Source: Firmicutes bacterium CAG:534 (lineage in GTDB: Bacteria; Bacillota; Clostridia; Lachnospirales; Lachnospiraceae). From it: 64,000 bases of DNA. Below are positions 36,628 through 46,865 of this stretch, one piece after another. Position 1 is the stretch's first letter, and each line of letters opens with the position of its first letter. The notes under the pieces were generated by a model. The model had not been told where the DNA came from, ran no database searches, and saw only the letters and a program-made list of their open reading frames with translations. The DNA is taken from contig FR894562.1 of NCBI GenBank assembly GCA_000436115.1, forward strand, positions 162,391 through 226,390. The letters are read 5' to 3'. Position numbers and translations under genes: made by a program.

Positions 36628-37566
36628 ATGGAAGAAATCATGCTTAGCTTTTGTCTTGTGACATATAACCACGAAAAATATATATTGGAATGTCTGGAGA
36701 GCATTTTTAAACAGAAGGTCAATTTTAAAATGGAAATCCTGGTGGGAAACGACTGTTCACAGGATGCCACAGCCCAGTTGATCAAAGACAACTATGGGGA
36801 CAGGGTTAATTTAATTGACCGGAAAGAAAATCTTGGCCTTTGCAAAAATCTGTATGATCTCTTTTTGAGGGCAAAGGGAAGATATGTGTACATGTTTTCC
36901 GGGGACGATTATATAAAGGATGAGTATATGCTGCAAAAGCAGGTGGATTTTCTGGAGGAGCATCCGGAGTATTTCAGTGCGTCGGCAAGAAACCTGAATT
37001 ATAATCAGGCAAAGGATTCCTTTAGTGAAAGCGGGATCGACTTTGGGGATTATACGATCGTGGACTTTTTTATGGATGGGAAGATCCCCTGTATTTACGG
37101 GACCATGAGAAATGTTTTTGCAAAGGATCAGGCAAACAATTATTTCCTTCCCCTTGGAGCCAAAAATAATGAAGAGGTAAAGATGTGGCTTTATACGATG
37201 GATCAGGGAAAAAAATACATCTTTGAGGATTATATGACGGTGTACCGCTTTGTAAATCAAAAGGGAGCATCCAATTATTTTTCCAATATGACATACCTGA
37301 AGCTTTTTACGGATTACTATCAGGATATTCTGATGCTGGAGCCTGTTTATGGGAAAAAATATAATTTAAAACCGTACAAGCTGATCACAATGAACAAATA
37401 CTGTAATCTGATGAGCGATAATATAAAGTCGTTTTTTACATTTATGCGGACGTTGAAATTAGGAGATGCCATAAGTCTTATTGCATACAAATTATATCTT
37501 AAGACGCATCATTACCAGGTACCGGCAAAATGGTATACGGAAGAATACATTGTGAAACAGCACTGA
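36628..37566 (+). CDS. Glycosyltransferase family 2
   Basis: 312 residues from the ATG at 36628, six bases after a GAGG site; a GTG at 36616 overlaps that site. It begins LSFCLVTYNHEKYILECLESI, followed by ILVGNDCSQDATAQLI and MFSGDDY, the GT-A nucleotide and metal motifs (GDD in place of DxD). It is an inverting, cytoplasmic transferase placed between the aminotransferase and ketoisomerase genes, so it might use the dTDP-3-acetamido sugar; this is positional inference only. Confidence 0.88.
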   Translation: MEEIMLSFCLVTYNHEKYILECLESIFKQKVNFKMEILVGNDCSQDATAQLIKDNYGDRVNLIDRKENLGLCKNLYDLFLRAKGRYVYMFSGDDYIKDEYMLQKQVDFLEEHPEYFSASARNLNYNQAKDSFSESGIDFGDYTIVDFFMDGKIPCIYGTMRNVFAKDQANNYFLPLGAKNNEEVKMWLYTMDQGKKYIFEDYMTVYRFVNQKGASNYFSNMTYLKLFTDYYQDILMLEPVYGKKYNLKPYKLITMNKYCNLMSDNIKSFFTFMRTLKLGDAISLIAYKLYLKTHHYQVPAKWYTEEYIVKQH

Positions 37567-37580
37567 AATGGAGAACGATT

Positions 37581-37985
37581 ATGGAAATAAAAATGATGCA
37601 GTTCCAGACGCATGGGGATGAAAGAGGAGCCCTGATCGCACTGGAAGAAAATAAGAATATTCCTTTTGAGGTCAAGCGGGTTTATTTTATGTATGATACC
37701 AAGAAAGGAGTCCATCGCGGCTTTCATGCACACAAGACGCTGAGGCAGATACTGTTTTGTCCCTGCGGAGCTTGCACGATTATGCTTGATTCCGGAAGCG
37801 AAAGGGCTTATGTCCGCCTGGATAAACCCACAGAGGGGCTGATCGTAGAGGCAAATACCTGGAGGGAAATGTACGATTTCACTGATGATGCGGTCCTTAT
37901 GGTTCTTGCTTCGGATTATTATGATGAAAACGATTATATTCGGAACTATGATGAATTTCTGAGACATGTGGGAAAAAAGGTATAA
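37581..37985 (+). CDS. fdtA: dTDP-4-keto-6-deoxyhexose 3,4-ketoisomerase (FdtA/QdtA, WxcM-like cupin)
   Basis: 134 residues, normal family length. RGFHAHKTLRQ (46-56) contains His49 and His51, the positions identified as catalytic in FdtA-type enzymes, within a small cupin fold. The start ATG at 37581 follows GGAGAACG; a longer frame from 37530 is inside the GT2 gene. It converts the 4-keto to a 3-keto sugar for the aminotransferase at 34511. FdtA gives the galacto and QdtA the gluco epimer; the sequence by eye does not separate the two, so the final sugar is Fuc3NAc or Qui3NAc. Confidence 0.9.
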   Translation: MEIKMMQFQTHGDERGALIALEENKNIPFEVKRVYFMYDTKKGVHRGFHAHKTLRQILFCPCGACTIMLDSGSERAYVRLDKPTEGLIVEANTWREMYDFTDDAVLMVLASDYYDENDYIRNYDEFLRHVGKKV

Positions 37986-37991
37986 AAGAAA

Positions 37992-39782
37992 ATGATACAT
38001 GAACTGCAAAAAGTAAAGGATGCTTTTACAAAATTAAGTTATATTTTAACTTCACAGCAAAAGCGTTACAGTGTGCTTTTATTTGTGATGTCTATTTTCT
38101 CCGCATTGTTTGAAATGCTGGGTGTATCTGTTATTTTACCGCTGATGCAGGCATTTGTATCTCCTGATACGCTTGCGCAGGAGTCTTACATTGCACCATT
38201 TGTAAAGTTGTTTCATCTGGAAACCTCGGAACAGATCATAGTATGTGTCTGCATAGGAATTACAGTGATCTATCTTGTTAAAAATCTGTATAGTGTTATT
38301 TATGTCTGGGTTTCTACCAAATTTTCCAATAAAATCATGAGAGAGCTTTCTGTACGCATTTTAAGCGCCTACATGAAGCAGGGGTACAGCTTTTTTGTAA
38401 ATAACAATTCGGCGCGTCTGCTTCGGGGGCTTGGGGCCGATGTGCAAAGTGTTTATACGATCATTACACAGGGGTTTGCTTTTATATCAAAGGCCCTGAC
38501 AATCCTGTGCATCACGATCTTTATTATTGTCCAGACGCCTGTAATGGCGATCTATCTGCTGATGCTGGTTGCGTTCTGTTTTTTGCTGACGCAGTTGATC
38601 TTCAGGAAGTCGATGCAGAAATATGGAAAAGTGGGAAGAGAATATGCCTTTAGAAGTAACCAGGCATCATTGGAAGCGATCCAGGGAAGCAAAGAGGTAC
38701 TCGTCACCAACAGGCAGGATTACTTTATCAACGAGTATTTAAAATGTATCATGGGTTCCAACAAAGCCAGCATACGTTTATCCATGGGATCTTCGGCACC
38801 GGCAAATATCATAGAGGCGATCTGTGTTGCTGGGCTTATGATCGCTGTAGCCATTCAGATCATATACACCAATAATTCCATGGAGCTTTTAGGCCAGATG
38901 GCAACGATTGCCGTGGCGGCATTTAGAATTCTGCCCTCCCTTGGAGCAATGCTGAGTTCTGTGAATGCCTTGGTATATCATGCGCCGGCGCTGGCGGCAG
39001 CGTATGATACGCTTTATATGGTAAAGGAGCTTGAGAAGGAAGGGAACAAGTACGCCTCTTCTGCTGATGTACAGAAGAAATATACCTTCCAGCATGAAGT
39101 CCGTCTGGAACACATTACCTTTGCATATCCCAGATCAAAGGAGAAGGTGATCGACAATCTTGATATGACCATCAGAAAGGGAACGTCTGTTGCTTTTATC
39201 GGAACGTCCGGTGCGGGAAAGACCACATTGTCAGATATTATCCTTGCGTTACTAAAGCCTCAGTCAGGAGAAATTCTGATGGACGGCGTTAATATCAAGG
39301 AGGTTGGAGCACAGTGGCATAGGATTATAGGATATGTACCGCAGTCGATCTATATGACAGATTCCACCATACGCAGAAATATAGCTTTCGGGATAGAAGA
39401 GAGTAAGATTGATGACTCCAAAATATGGAAAGCGCTTGAAATGGCTCAGCTAAAAGAATTTGTGGAGAAATTGCCTAATGGACTGGAAACCAGAGTTGGA
39501 GAATGGGGAGTACAGTTTTCGGGAGGACAAAGACAGAGGATTGCCATTGCAAGAGCTTTGTATGGAGAACCGGATATTCTGGTGCTGGATGAGGCAACGG
39601 CAGCTCTGGATACGGAAACGGAAACGGCAGTTATGGAAGCAATAGAAGCATTACAGGGATACAAAACACTGATTATTGTGGCACACAGACTTACCACGAT
39701 CAGAAAATGCGATGAGATTTATGAAATTTGTGGAGGCAAGGCGGTCCGCAAGGATAAGAAAGATATTTTCCCGGAAAATTAA
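37992..39782 (+). CDS. PglK-like ABC flippase 2
   Basis: 596 residues. The membrane domain has FEMLGVSVILPLMQAF near the start and six helices to ~340. The ATPase has Walker A GTSGAGKT (404-411), signature FSGGQ (509-513), LVLDEATAALD and IVAHRLTT. It starts six bases after the ketoisomerase gene, with only weak ribosome-site similarity (AAAAGAAA). Predicted to flip an undecaprenyl-PP-linked oligosaccharide as a homodimer, like the paralogs at 16289 and 57403. It closes the second block of the locus. Confidence 0.88.
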   Translation: MIHELQKVKDAFTKLSYILTSQQKRYSVLLFVMSIFSALFEMLGVSVILPLMQAFVSPDTLAQESYIAPFVKLFHLETSEQIIVCVCIGITVIYLVKNLYSVIYVWVSTKFSNKIMRELSVRILSAYMKQGYSFFVNNNSARLLRGLGADVQSVYTIITQGFAFISKALTILCITIFIIVQTPVMAIYLLMLVAFCFLLTQLIFRKSMQKYGKVGREYAFRSNQASLEAIQGSKEVLVTNRQDYFINEYLKCIMGSNKASIRLSMGSSAPANIIEAICVAGLMIAVAIQIIYTNNSMELLGQMATIAVAAFRILPSLGAMLSSVNALVYHAPALAAAYDTLYMVKELEKEGNKYASSADVQKKYTFQHEVRLEHITFAYPRSKEKVIDNLDMTIRKGTSVAFIGTSGAGKTTLSDIILALLKPQSGEILMDGVNIKEVGAQWHRIIGYVPQSIYMTDSTIRRNIAFGIEESKIDDSKIWKALEMAQLKEFVEKLPNGLETRVGEWGVQFSGGQRQRIAIARALYGEPDILVLDEATAALDTETETAVMEAIEALQGYKTLIIVAHRLTTIRKCDEIYEICGGKAVRKDKKDIFPEN

Positions 39783-39791
39783 GGGGGAGAA

Positions 39792-41123
39792 ATGTGGGTA
39801 TTTATTAAGAAATGTGTGACATGGCTTTTGGGCTTTGTAAAGTGGAAAAAGGAGCAGTTAAAGCAGATCCTTAGAAAGCATATCCGTTGGTATGATGACA
39901 GAATCGTCATTGCAGATGCCCGCAATAAGCTTATGCTTGAACAACACAAAAAGTACAGGGATGTATGCGGCGTTATTGAGTATTGCGAACGAACCGGCCA
40001 GCCCGTCATGACGGTAAGGGAAAAGGGTATGGCTTATGTGAGCCGTCCGGAATGTTTTGAGGGAGAAAAGGAAGCTGTTTTCGAATATCAGCATCCGAAG
40101 ATTTACCTGGCAGAACTTTCTGATGCGGATGTATACGGATACAGTGAGCTTATTACAAGCGGCGGCACAGCATTGTCTGACGCCTATATGTATGACTGTA
40201 AGCAGAAAAGGTATAATATCGGCGGCGGGAGTCTGGCAAAGCATCAAACGGGGAAATATATCCTTGCCACTTACAATGAGAGCGGGATTGTTATTGAGAA
40301 AGCTATTTCGCTGCTGGGCTGGAGACCTGATAATTATTATCACTTTACGCTGGAGATTATTTCAAGGCTTCCATTTGCGGATGAAATAGAGGAATACAGG
40401 AACTGGCCTGTTCTGATCGATGAATGCGTGATGCGGATCCCACAGCTCCGCGATCTGACAGAGGGGATGAATAAGCTGGGGCATCCTGTTATTGAAGTGA
40501 AGCCAAGACAGGCTGTGAGGGTAAAGAGGCTGCTATATATTTCCTATGATATGTGGATGCCTCATAATTACAGGGCAGGGGCAAAGCAGTATCCCAGTGA
40601 CTATTTGTTTTCAGCCAGTGTGACATCGAATATCAGGAAGTATCTGTTTGAAAAGTATCCCATACCGGAAAAGCCACAGAACCTGCGTATTTTTCTGTCC
40701 AGAAAAAAGTGCGGCAATCAGCGGCTTTTGAATGCAGATAAGGTAGAGGCTTTTTTTGCCGGAAAAGGCTTCACGATCATATATCCGGAAGAGCTTTCGC
40801 TTGCAGAAGAGGTTCAATTATTTCAGAATGCATGCCTGATCGTAGGGCCTACCGGGGCGGCGCTTACCAACCTGATCTATTGCAGGGAAAACACAACCGT
40901 AGCGATCATTGCGCCGGAAAGCCACAGATCCTATTTCTTTTCCAACATTGCTTATCTTGTGAAGGTAAGATTTTTGTTTTTAGGTGCAAATATTGTAGAA
41001 AAGGGAATTGCAGAAAGCATGGATACCTTTGAACTGGATATGGAAAAATGTGAAAGATTTGTAAATTCTGACATTTGTAACGGCGCTTTACAACAGGCCG
41101 ATCAGAAACGGGGAGAATTATGA
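39792..41123 (+). CDS. Glycosyltransferase family 61-like
   Basis: 443 residues. After an N-terminal amphipathic/basic stretch, the [14 protein letters not shown] block, [13 protein letters not shown] and [20 protein letters not shown] followed by AALTNL match the DUF563/GT61 pattern (YHW, R-x-N, and IVG-HGA-LTN). The His of the last block is Thr here (GPTGAA instead of GPHGAG). Expected to be a soluble or membrane-associated transferase using a UDP sugar. The stop overlaps the next start. Confidence 0.85.
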   Translation: MWVFIKKCVTWLLGFVKWKKEQLKQILRKHIRWYDDRIVIADARNKLMLEQHKKYRDVCGVIEYCERTGQPVMTVREKGMAYVSRPECFEGEKEAVFEYQHPKIYLAELSDADVYGYSELITSGGTALSDAYMYDCKQKRYNIGGGSLAKHQTGKYILATYNESGIVIEKAISLLGWRPDNYYHFTLEIISRLPFADEIEEYRNWPVLIDECVMRIPQLRDLTEGMNKLGHPVIEVKPRQAVRVKRLLYISYDMWMPHNYRAGAKQYPSDYLFSASVTSNIRKYLFEKYPIPEKPQNLRIFLSRKKCGNQRLLNADKVEAFFAGKGFTIIYPEELSLAEEVQLFQNACLIVGPTGAALTNLIYCRENTTVAIIAPESHRSYFFSNIAYLVKVRFLFLGANIVEKGIAESMDTFELDMEKCERFVNSDICNGALQQADQKRGEL

Positions 41124-41551
41124 TACATGAACTGTCTGACGTTCAATCAGAACATATAGGAGAAGGAACTAACATCTGGCAATACTGCGTGGTGCTTCCA
41201 GAAGCAAAAATAGGAAGTGACTGCAACATATGCAGTCACTGCTTTATTGAAAATGAAGTGCTGATCGGCGATAGGGTAACAATTAAGTGCGGCGTCCAGA
41301 TATGGAATGGAATGAAGGTGGAGGATGACGTGTTTATCGGCCCGAATGTAACGTTTTGCAACGACAGATATCCCAGATCAAAAAATAAAAATTTCTGTTT
41401 AGAAGGAATTTGGATCAAAAAAGGGGCGTCGATCGGAGCAAACGCCACCATTTTGCCCGGAGTGATCATTGGTGAAAATGCGATGATCGGGGCAGGGGCG
41501 ATTGTGACGAAAGATGTAGCCGACGGCGAGAAAGTGATTGGAAAGAATTGA
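41120..41551 (+). CDS. Hexapeptide-repeat N-acetyltransferase (FdtC/QdtC, WxcM N-domain-like)
   Basis: 143 residues built almost wholly of left-handed beta-helix hexapeptides (from [10 protein letters not shown] to [11 protein letters not shown]). The order [22 protein letters not shown]-like NDRYPRS and [16 protein letters not shown] is typical of FdtC/QdtC and of the acetyltransferase half of WxcM. It would acetylate the 3-amino group of the dTDP sugar using acetyl-CoA, completing the pathway of the genes at 34511 and 37581. It starts by ATGA overlap with the GT61 gene and its stop overlaps the next ATG by one base. Confidence 0.85.
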   Translation: MIHELSDVQSEHIGEGTNIWQYCVVLPEAKIGSDCNICSHCFIENEVLIGDRVTIKCGVQIWNGMKVEDDVFIGPNVTFCNDRYPRSKNKNFCLEGIWIKKGASIGANATILPGVIIGENAMIGAGAIVTKDVADGEKVIGKN

Positions 41552-43326
41552 TGAACATAAATAAAGAAAAAAGAAATCAGATCATGCGCATACTTCTGTT
41601 TGTGTTTGTATTAGGATTTGTCTATCTGCTGATACGGAGGCTTCATTATACGATCTCGCATTATGATGAAGTGTTTAACATCTATGTGAGCTATCTGACA
41701 GTGGGAATGGGGAAACGGCATTTAGTAGAAAACCCAATGATGATGTCTATGGGCAATCTGGCCAACCTTCCATTTCTTTCCCTGTATTATCACATAACAG
41801 GGGGAACAGAAGGGGTTGTGCTTTTTATCAGATATATGTATCTGGTAATGAACCTTATTCTTTCAACTGTATTTTATATACTTTTTAAGCGGGCGCTGGG
41901 GAAAAAGGCATGCCTGCTTTTTTCGCTGATATTGATCAGCTATGCGCCGTTTTCCATTTACAGTATCTGGTATGACTCTGCAGCGCTGTTTTTCCTTCTT
42001 ATGGGAGCGCTTCTGATTTCGGGGGCAGATCTGTCGGATCAAAAAGGAAAGGGAGCTGCTTTTAAGTATCTGGCCGGTATCTGTCATGCATGTATGGTAT
42101 ATGCCTACCCTACCATGGCGGCAGTCATTATAGTACTGATTGTTTATAAGACAGTGTGTCTGATCAGAAAGAAAGTGAAGGTGAAGCAGTTTCTCATTTA
42201 CTGGCTTCCGTATCTGCTTGGAGGTATGACGATAGCGGGCATTTTTGCCATATATGTTTTGAATGTGGGATGGGAAAATATTTTTCTGTTCCAGCATAAA
42301 TCGGTTGATGATGCGCTAAGCGGCCGCACGCTGGATAAAATTTCCACAGCCGGAAAAGAGGCAGAAAAGGCAAGCGCCCTGGCACCGTTAATACTACAGC
42401 TGAAAAGTATTTTAGGGCAGATAGGAAGTATTCTGCTTTCTGCCTGGAATCAGCAGAAGCTGGCTTTGGCGGTATCGATTCCTCTTTTGGTACAATGGAT
42501 AATCGGAAGGAAGAAAAAAGGAACGATCCGTATTTTATTATTATTTGAAATTGTGGTCATGGCAGGAATCTGCCATACGGGTACAGGGCAGTGGGCAACG
42601 CAGACCATGTACGCATACTATTTTTTATGGACGCCTTTCCTGTATGCTTATCTTGAAAAAGAGGAAAAGGAAAAATGGAGAGCGGTTATTGTGCTGCTTG
42701 TAATCATAGCTGTGACAGCAATGGGCGCAGTGGGATTTACAGCATATTATGGCGTGAAGGCATCCATGGGGCTCTATAGCGGTGCGGTCAGTACGTTTTT
42801 GCTTATGATCCTGGTGGCTAAGCAGGAAAAGACAGTAGAAATTCCCGTGCATCTGATGCTGATCCTTGTACTGGCAGCGTGCAATCTTGCCATGCTTTAC
42901 AGTAATGTGTATGAGGATGAAAAGGTATCTGAATGCAGCCACTTAATGGAAAAGGGAATTTATAAGGGAATATATGGTGAAGAAAAAGATATTATTTACG
43001 AAGAATTTCCGGCGCTTCTAGGAAGCCTTGAGCTTGGGGATGATGCAACGTTATATACCAATGAGTATATTTATATGGCGGCATACATGGAAGGAAAGCT
43101 TCTTTTCAATGGGGGAGATCCCTATGAGATCGAGGAGAGACTGGACAGGGGAGAAAGTCTGGAGGAAATATACAGCGCATATGCATGGACAGATGTGATC
43201 ATTATGGATGAGGCAAAATATGCGGAATGTCAGCGCGTGGTCAACGAATTTTTTCCTGTCTATTATGATCTGGTGCATGAGGAAAATAATTTTCATATGT
43301 ATGTAAAGAAGGAGAGCAGAGCGTAG
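41551..43326 (+). CDS. GT-C-like polytopic membrane glycosyltransferase
   Basis: 591 residues from the ATG at 41551. About twelve helices; the first outside loop has ISHYDEVFNIYVSY (35-48) with an acidic DE pair, the usual GT-C position. A soluble outside domain of about 140 residues ends the protein, with YTNEYIYMAAYM and TDVIIMDE segments as seen in GT39-like proteins. It starts one base before the end of the acetyltransferase stop. It probably adds a sugar from polyprenyl phosphate outside the membrane; donor unknown. Confidence 0.65.
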   Translation: MNINKEKRNQIMRILLFVFVLGFVYLLIRRLHYTISHYDEVFNIYVSYLTVGMGKRHLVENPMMMSMGNLANLPFLSLYYHITGGTEGVVLFIRYMYLVMNLILSTVFYILFKRALGKKACLLFSLILISYAPFSIYSIWYDSAALFFLLMGALLISGADLSDQKGKGAAFKYLAGICHACMVYAYPTMAAVIIVLIVYKTVCLIRKKVKVKQFLIYWLPYLLGGMTIAGIFAIYVLNVGWENIFLFQHKSVDDALSGRTLDKISTAGKEAEKASALAPLILQLKSILGQIGSILLSAWNQQKLALAVSIPLLVQWIIGRKKKGTIRILLLFEIVVMAGICHTGTGQWATQTMYAYYFLWTPFLYAYLEKEEKEKWRAVIVLLVIIAVTAMGAVGFTAYYGVKASMGLYSGAVSTFLLMILVAKQEKTVEIPVHLMLILVLAACNLAMLYSNVYEDEKVSECSHLMEKGIYKGIYGEEKDIIYEEFPALLGSLELGDDATLYTNEYIYMAAYMEGKLLFNGGDPYEIEERLDRGESLEEIYSAYAWTDVIIMDEAKYAECQRVVNEFFPVYYDLVHEENNFHMYVKKESRA

Positions 43327-45858
43327 ATGGAGGCAGCAAAGAAGAAAAAAGACATATGGGTAAGTTATGTTCTTTTATTTATCCTTTTTTCCGGGCTTTT
43401 CCTGGCATATCTTTCCTTAAAGGGCAGAACGCTTATCCATACAGCGGATCCTTTTGATCAGGATTATCCCATTTTTCTGTATATGGGAAAGCTTCTGCGT
43501 AAAATGATCACGGGACAAGGCATTACGCTTTATGATTTTTCTGTAGGACTGGGGGAAAATGTAATAGCGCCCTTAAATTTATATGGGTTTGGGGATCCTT
43601 TGAATGTCTTTTCTGTTTTTGCAACTGAAAAAAGCGCAGAAATGATCTATACCATTCTGCTGCTTATCCGACTTTTCCTGGCGGGTGTGGGAATGCTGCT
43701 GTTTTTTGGGAGGCATGGACATAAAAGCATTTTGTGCAGTGCAGGCGCACTTTTATATGTCTTTTCCTTATTTTCTATTGTGCGGGGTCTGCACTTTTAT
43801 TCTCTTTTAAGCACAATGTATCTGTTCCCTTTTTTGCTGATAGAATTGGAGAAAATCATTCTGCAGAAAAGACCGTATAAAGCAATGGCAGGGTTTGCAG
43901 CCCTGATCGGTATTCAGACAAGCTGCAGCTTTTATTTTTTGTACATGCAGACGATTTTTCTGCTGGGCTATGGATTGTTTTTCTATTTCAGCAGATATAA
44001 AAAGGGACAGGGAGGTTCATTTTTCCTGCAGAAGATCTTTTGTGCAGGAATTGCCTATCTGACAGGTATCCTTATGGCGGGGATCGTACTGTTCCCTACT
44101 CTTAAGGAGTTTTTTAACAGTTCAAGATCGGCGGGGGGGATCACACAGGGAGCCGACCTTCTTTTTTCTTTAAGGGAAATGGGAAATTTTGCGGGGAATT
44201 TGCTGATCCCCATGATCCAGGATGATAATTATGGACTCGGCATTTCCTGCTTTTCGGTCATGGCTCTGGTTCTGTTTTTTATGAGCAGGGAATACGAGCG
44301 CAGGAAAAAACTGCTGGCGCTGCTTATGCTGCTTGCGTATGCATGCCCGGCATTTTGGAGTATGACTAACGGCTTTTCCTATGTATCTGACAGGTGGACC
44401 TATGTGATATATTTTGCCACAGCATATCTTACAGTGGCGGTGCTGGAAGGATGTCTGGAAAAGAAATATAGTAAAAAAGAACTGCTGATTTCAGCGCTTG
44501 TCTGTACGGCTTCCATTTTCCTTCATTTATTTTTGAACGGAGATAAGATACGAAGCGCGGTATACTTTTTGCTGCTGCTGATCAGCCTTGCGGTACTGAT
44601 AAAAGAGAGGCTGCAGACAAGGTGGATTTTCATGGCAGTGGTATTGGCCAATATTGGAATTTCACTGATGTTTCTTCTCGCGCCGTGGCAGCTTTGCGGC
44701 CACGACATTTGGAAAAGCTTTTGCGGAAAGGAAGAGATCGGAGACCTGACGGCAAAACTGAATGGGGAAGATTATGCTGACGGATTTGAAAGGCAGGATG
44801 TGAAAGGGCAATCCAGGGGGGAAAGCCTTGCAGCGGGATATTATGGAACAACGGAGTATTTTAGCGTTTTAAATAAAAATACCTTCCGGTTCTGGGATGA
44901 GCTTATGATCTCTCCCGGGATATGTGCAGAGCCTCATCATTTGGAGGGCCTTGACGGCAGAGCGCCGTTAGAAGCGCTTCTGAGTGTTTCCGAATATCAG
45001 AACGGAAACGAGATCCTTACAAATGGCAATGCGCTGCCTCTTGGAATACAATATGCAAACGATATTTCGGAAGAACAGTTTCAGACCCTCAGTCCTTTAC
45101 AAAAGCAAAAGCTCCTGTTAGAGAGAATTGTAGTGGAAGACGGAGAAAAAACTGAGGTATCATGGGAACCGACCCGGATAAACTGCGAAATTATCTGGAA
45201 TAACATTATGACCACGGAGGGTGGCTTTATGCCATCAGAAGACGCAAGCATAGAATTACGGTTTGACAGGAAACAGATAGGAGAAGGAAAGGGAGAGCTC
45301 TACGTCCTGTTTGAGGACTTTCAGTGTTTAAAGGATGATTTTTCGCCGCTGGTGGTTGGAGAACATCAGGTTCTGATTCAAAACAGGGAGAGCAAGTATT
45401 TTACAGGTGCCGAGGATTATCTTGTTCATGCCAATGCAGCAGAAGATGGAACAGTCACTATTTCCGTTCCTTATGGAAATGAATACCTTTTGAATGATAT
45501 TTCAGTCTGGTGGTATGATTATGAAGGAATGACGGACAGCATCAATGCGCTGAAGCAGCATACCCTTCAGAATTTACAGCTGGAAGGAAATACGGTTAAG
45601 GGAGAGATCAATGCGGCAAACGGGTGGCTGTTTTTCAGTATACCCTATAATTCCGACTGGAAAGTGTATGTGGACAGTAAAAAGGAGCAGATTGTAAGAG
45701 CAAATGTAGGCTTTATGGCTGTTTATCTGGAGGAGGGAATGCATTCTGTCAGACTGGAATATCGTCCCAGGTGGTTTTATGCAGGCGCCCTGTGCACCCT
45801 GTTAGGACTTGCTTTCTGTGGGGGCCTATGCCTGTATGGAAAAAAGCATGAAAATTGA
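43327..45858 (+). CDS. YfhO family membrane glycosyltransferase
   Basis: 843 residues, the usual YfhO size. About twelve to thirteen helices fill the first ~470 residues, followed by a large outside domain and a last helix at the C-terminus. The first loop has HTADPFDQDYPIFLY and LYDFSVGLGENV, characteristic of YfhO. YfhO-type enzymes glycosylate teichoic acids or other surface polymers using lipid-phosphate sugars made by a partner GT2; such a GT2 (45915) is the very next gene. This neighbouring pair supports a donor-transferase couple. Confidence 0.88.
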   Translation: MEAAKKKKDIWVSYVLLFILFSGLFLAYLSLKGRTLIHTADPFDQDYPIFLYMGKLLRKMITGQGITLYDFSVGLGENVIAPLNLYGFGDPLNVFSVFATEKSAEMIYTILLLIRLFLAGVGMLLFFGRHGHKSILCSAGALLYVFSLFSIVRGLHFYSLLSTMYLFPFLLIELEKIILQKRPYKAMAGFAALIGIQTSCSFYFLYMQTIFLLGYGLFFYFSRYKKGQGGSFFLQKIFCAGIAYLTGILMAGIVLFPTLKEFFNSSRSAGGITQGADLLFSLREMGNFAGNLLIPMIQDDNYGLGISCFSVMALVLFFMSREYERRKKLLALLMLLAYACPAFWSMTNGFSYVSDRWTYVIYFATAYLTVAVLEGCLEKKYSKKELLISALVCTASIFLHLFLNGDKIRSAVYFLLLLISLAVLIKERLQTRWIFMAVVLANIGISLMFLLAPWQLCGHDIWKSFCGKEEIGDLTAKLNGEDYADGFERQDVKGQSRGESLAAGYYGTTEYFSVLNKNTFRFWDELMISPGICAEPHHLEGLDGRAPLEALLSVSEYQNGNEILTNGNALPLGIQYANDISEEQFQTLSPLQKQKLLLERIVVEDGEKTEVSWEPTRINCEIIWNNIMTTEGGFMPSEDASIELRFDRKQIGEGKGELYVLFEDFQCLKDDFSPLVVGEHQVLIQNRESKYFTGAEDYLVHANAAEDGTVTISVPYGNEYLLNDISVWWYDYEGMTDSINALKQHTLQNLQLEGNTVKGEINAANGWLFFSIPYNSDWKVYVDSKKEQIVRANVGFMAVYLEEGMHSVRLEYRPRWFYAGALCTLLGLAFCGGLCLYGKKHEN

Positions 45859-45914
45859 TTTCCGGTACACCATATGATAATATATCTATTAGGAAAGGTC
45901 GGATAACAGAAGAT

Positions 45915-46865
45915 ATGAAAAAGATCAGCATTATGATACCATGCTATAATGAATTTGAAAATGTAGTGCCTATCAGTCAGGCCGTTGTGGATACCATGGA
46001 AAAGCAGCTGCCCCAATATGACTATGAATTGGTATTTATAGATAACTGTTCTACGGATGGAACCCGTGAACTCCTTGAGCAGATATGTGCCGGGAACAAG
46101 AAGATCAAGGCCATATTTAATGTGACAAATTTTGGACAGTTTAATTCGCCGTTTTACGGGATGTGCCAGACTACCGGCGACTGCACTATCACTATGTGCT
46201 GTGACTTTCAGGATCCAGTAGAGTTAATTCCGGTTTTTGTCAAAGAATGGGAAAAGGGGCATAAAATCGTAAGCGGCATCAAGACATCCAGCAAGGAATC
46301 GGCAATCGTCTACTTTTTCAGAACAATGTATTATAAATTTATAAAGAATATGTCCTCTGTAAAAATGATCGAACATTTTACAGGGTTTGGATTGTATGAC
46401 AAAACATTTATAGCGCTGCTAAAGGAGTTGAACGATCCCATACCATTTGTAAGGGGGATTGTGGCAGAATACGGGAGCGGGTTTAACCTGAAGGAAGTAG
46501 AATACGAGCAGCCTCTTAGAAGAGCGGGAAAAACCCACAACAATTTTTACAGTTTGTATGATGCCGCCATGCTCAGCATTACTTCTTACACAAAGGTAGG
46601 ACTTAGACTGGCAACCTTTCTGGGGTTTGGCTGTTCTGCAGTAAGTATAGTGATCGCAATTATTTATACGATCATGAAAATACGCAACTGGGATAATTTT
46701 TCGGCAGGAACAGCACCGATCACTATAGGCGTGTTCCTGATAGGAGGGATCCAGCTCTTTTTTATCGGACTGATCGGAGAATATATTTTGAATATTAATA
46801 CGCGTGTGATCCACCGTCCCGTTGTGGTGGAGGAGAAGAGAATTAACTTTGATGAGGACAAGTAG
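45915..46865 (+). CDS. Polyprenyl-phosphate glycosyltransferase (GT2, DPM1/GtrB/CsbB-like)
   Basis: 316 residues from the ATG at 45915; a TTG start at 45855 has no ribosome site. The GT-A domain has IMIPCYNEFENV, FIDNCSTDGT and CCDFQDPVEL; two C-terminal helices (~240-265 and ~275-305) anchor it. This architecture makes polyprenyl-phosphate hexose on the cytoplasmic face, to be used outside by GT-C enzymes. It directly follows YfhO, the usual CsbB-YfhO-type pairing. It could serve several of the GT-C genes in the window. Confidence 0.9.
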   Translation: MKKISIMIPCYNEFENVVPISQAVVDTMEKQLPQYDYELVFIDNCSTDGTRELLEQICAGNKKIKAIFNVTNFGQFNSPFYGMCQTTGDCTITMCCDFQDPVELIPVFVKEWEKGHKIVSGIKTSSKESAIVYFFRTMYYKFIKNMSSVKMIEHFTGFGLYDKTFIALLKELNDPIPFVRGIVAEYGSGFNLKEVEYEQPLRRAGKTHNNFYSLYDAAMLSITSYTKVGLRLATFLGFGCSAVSIVIAIIYTIMKIRNWDNFSAGTAPITIGVFLIGGIQLFFIGLIGEYILNINTRVIHRPVVVEEKRINFDEDK

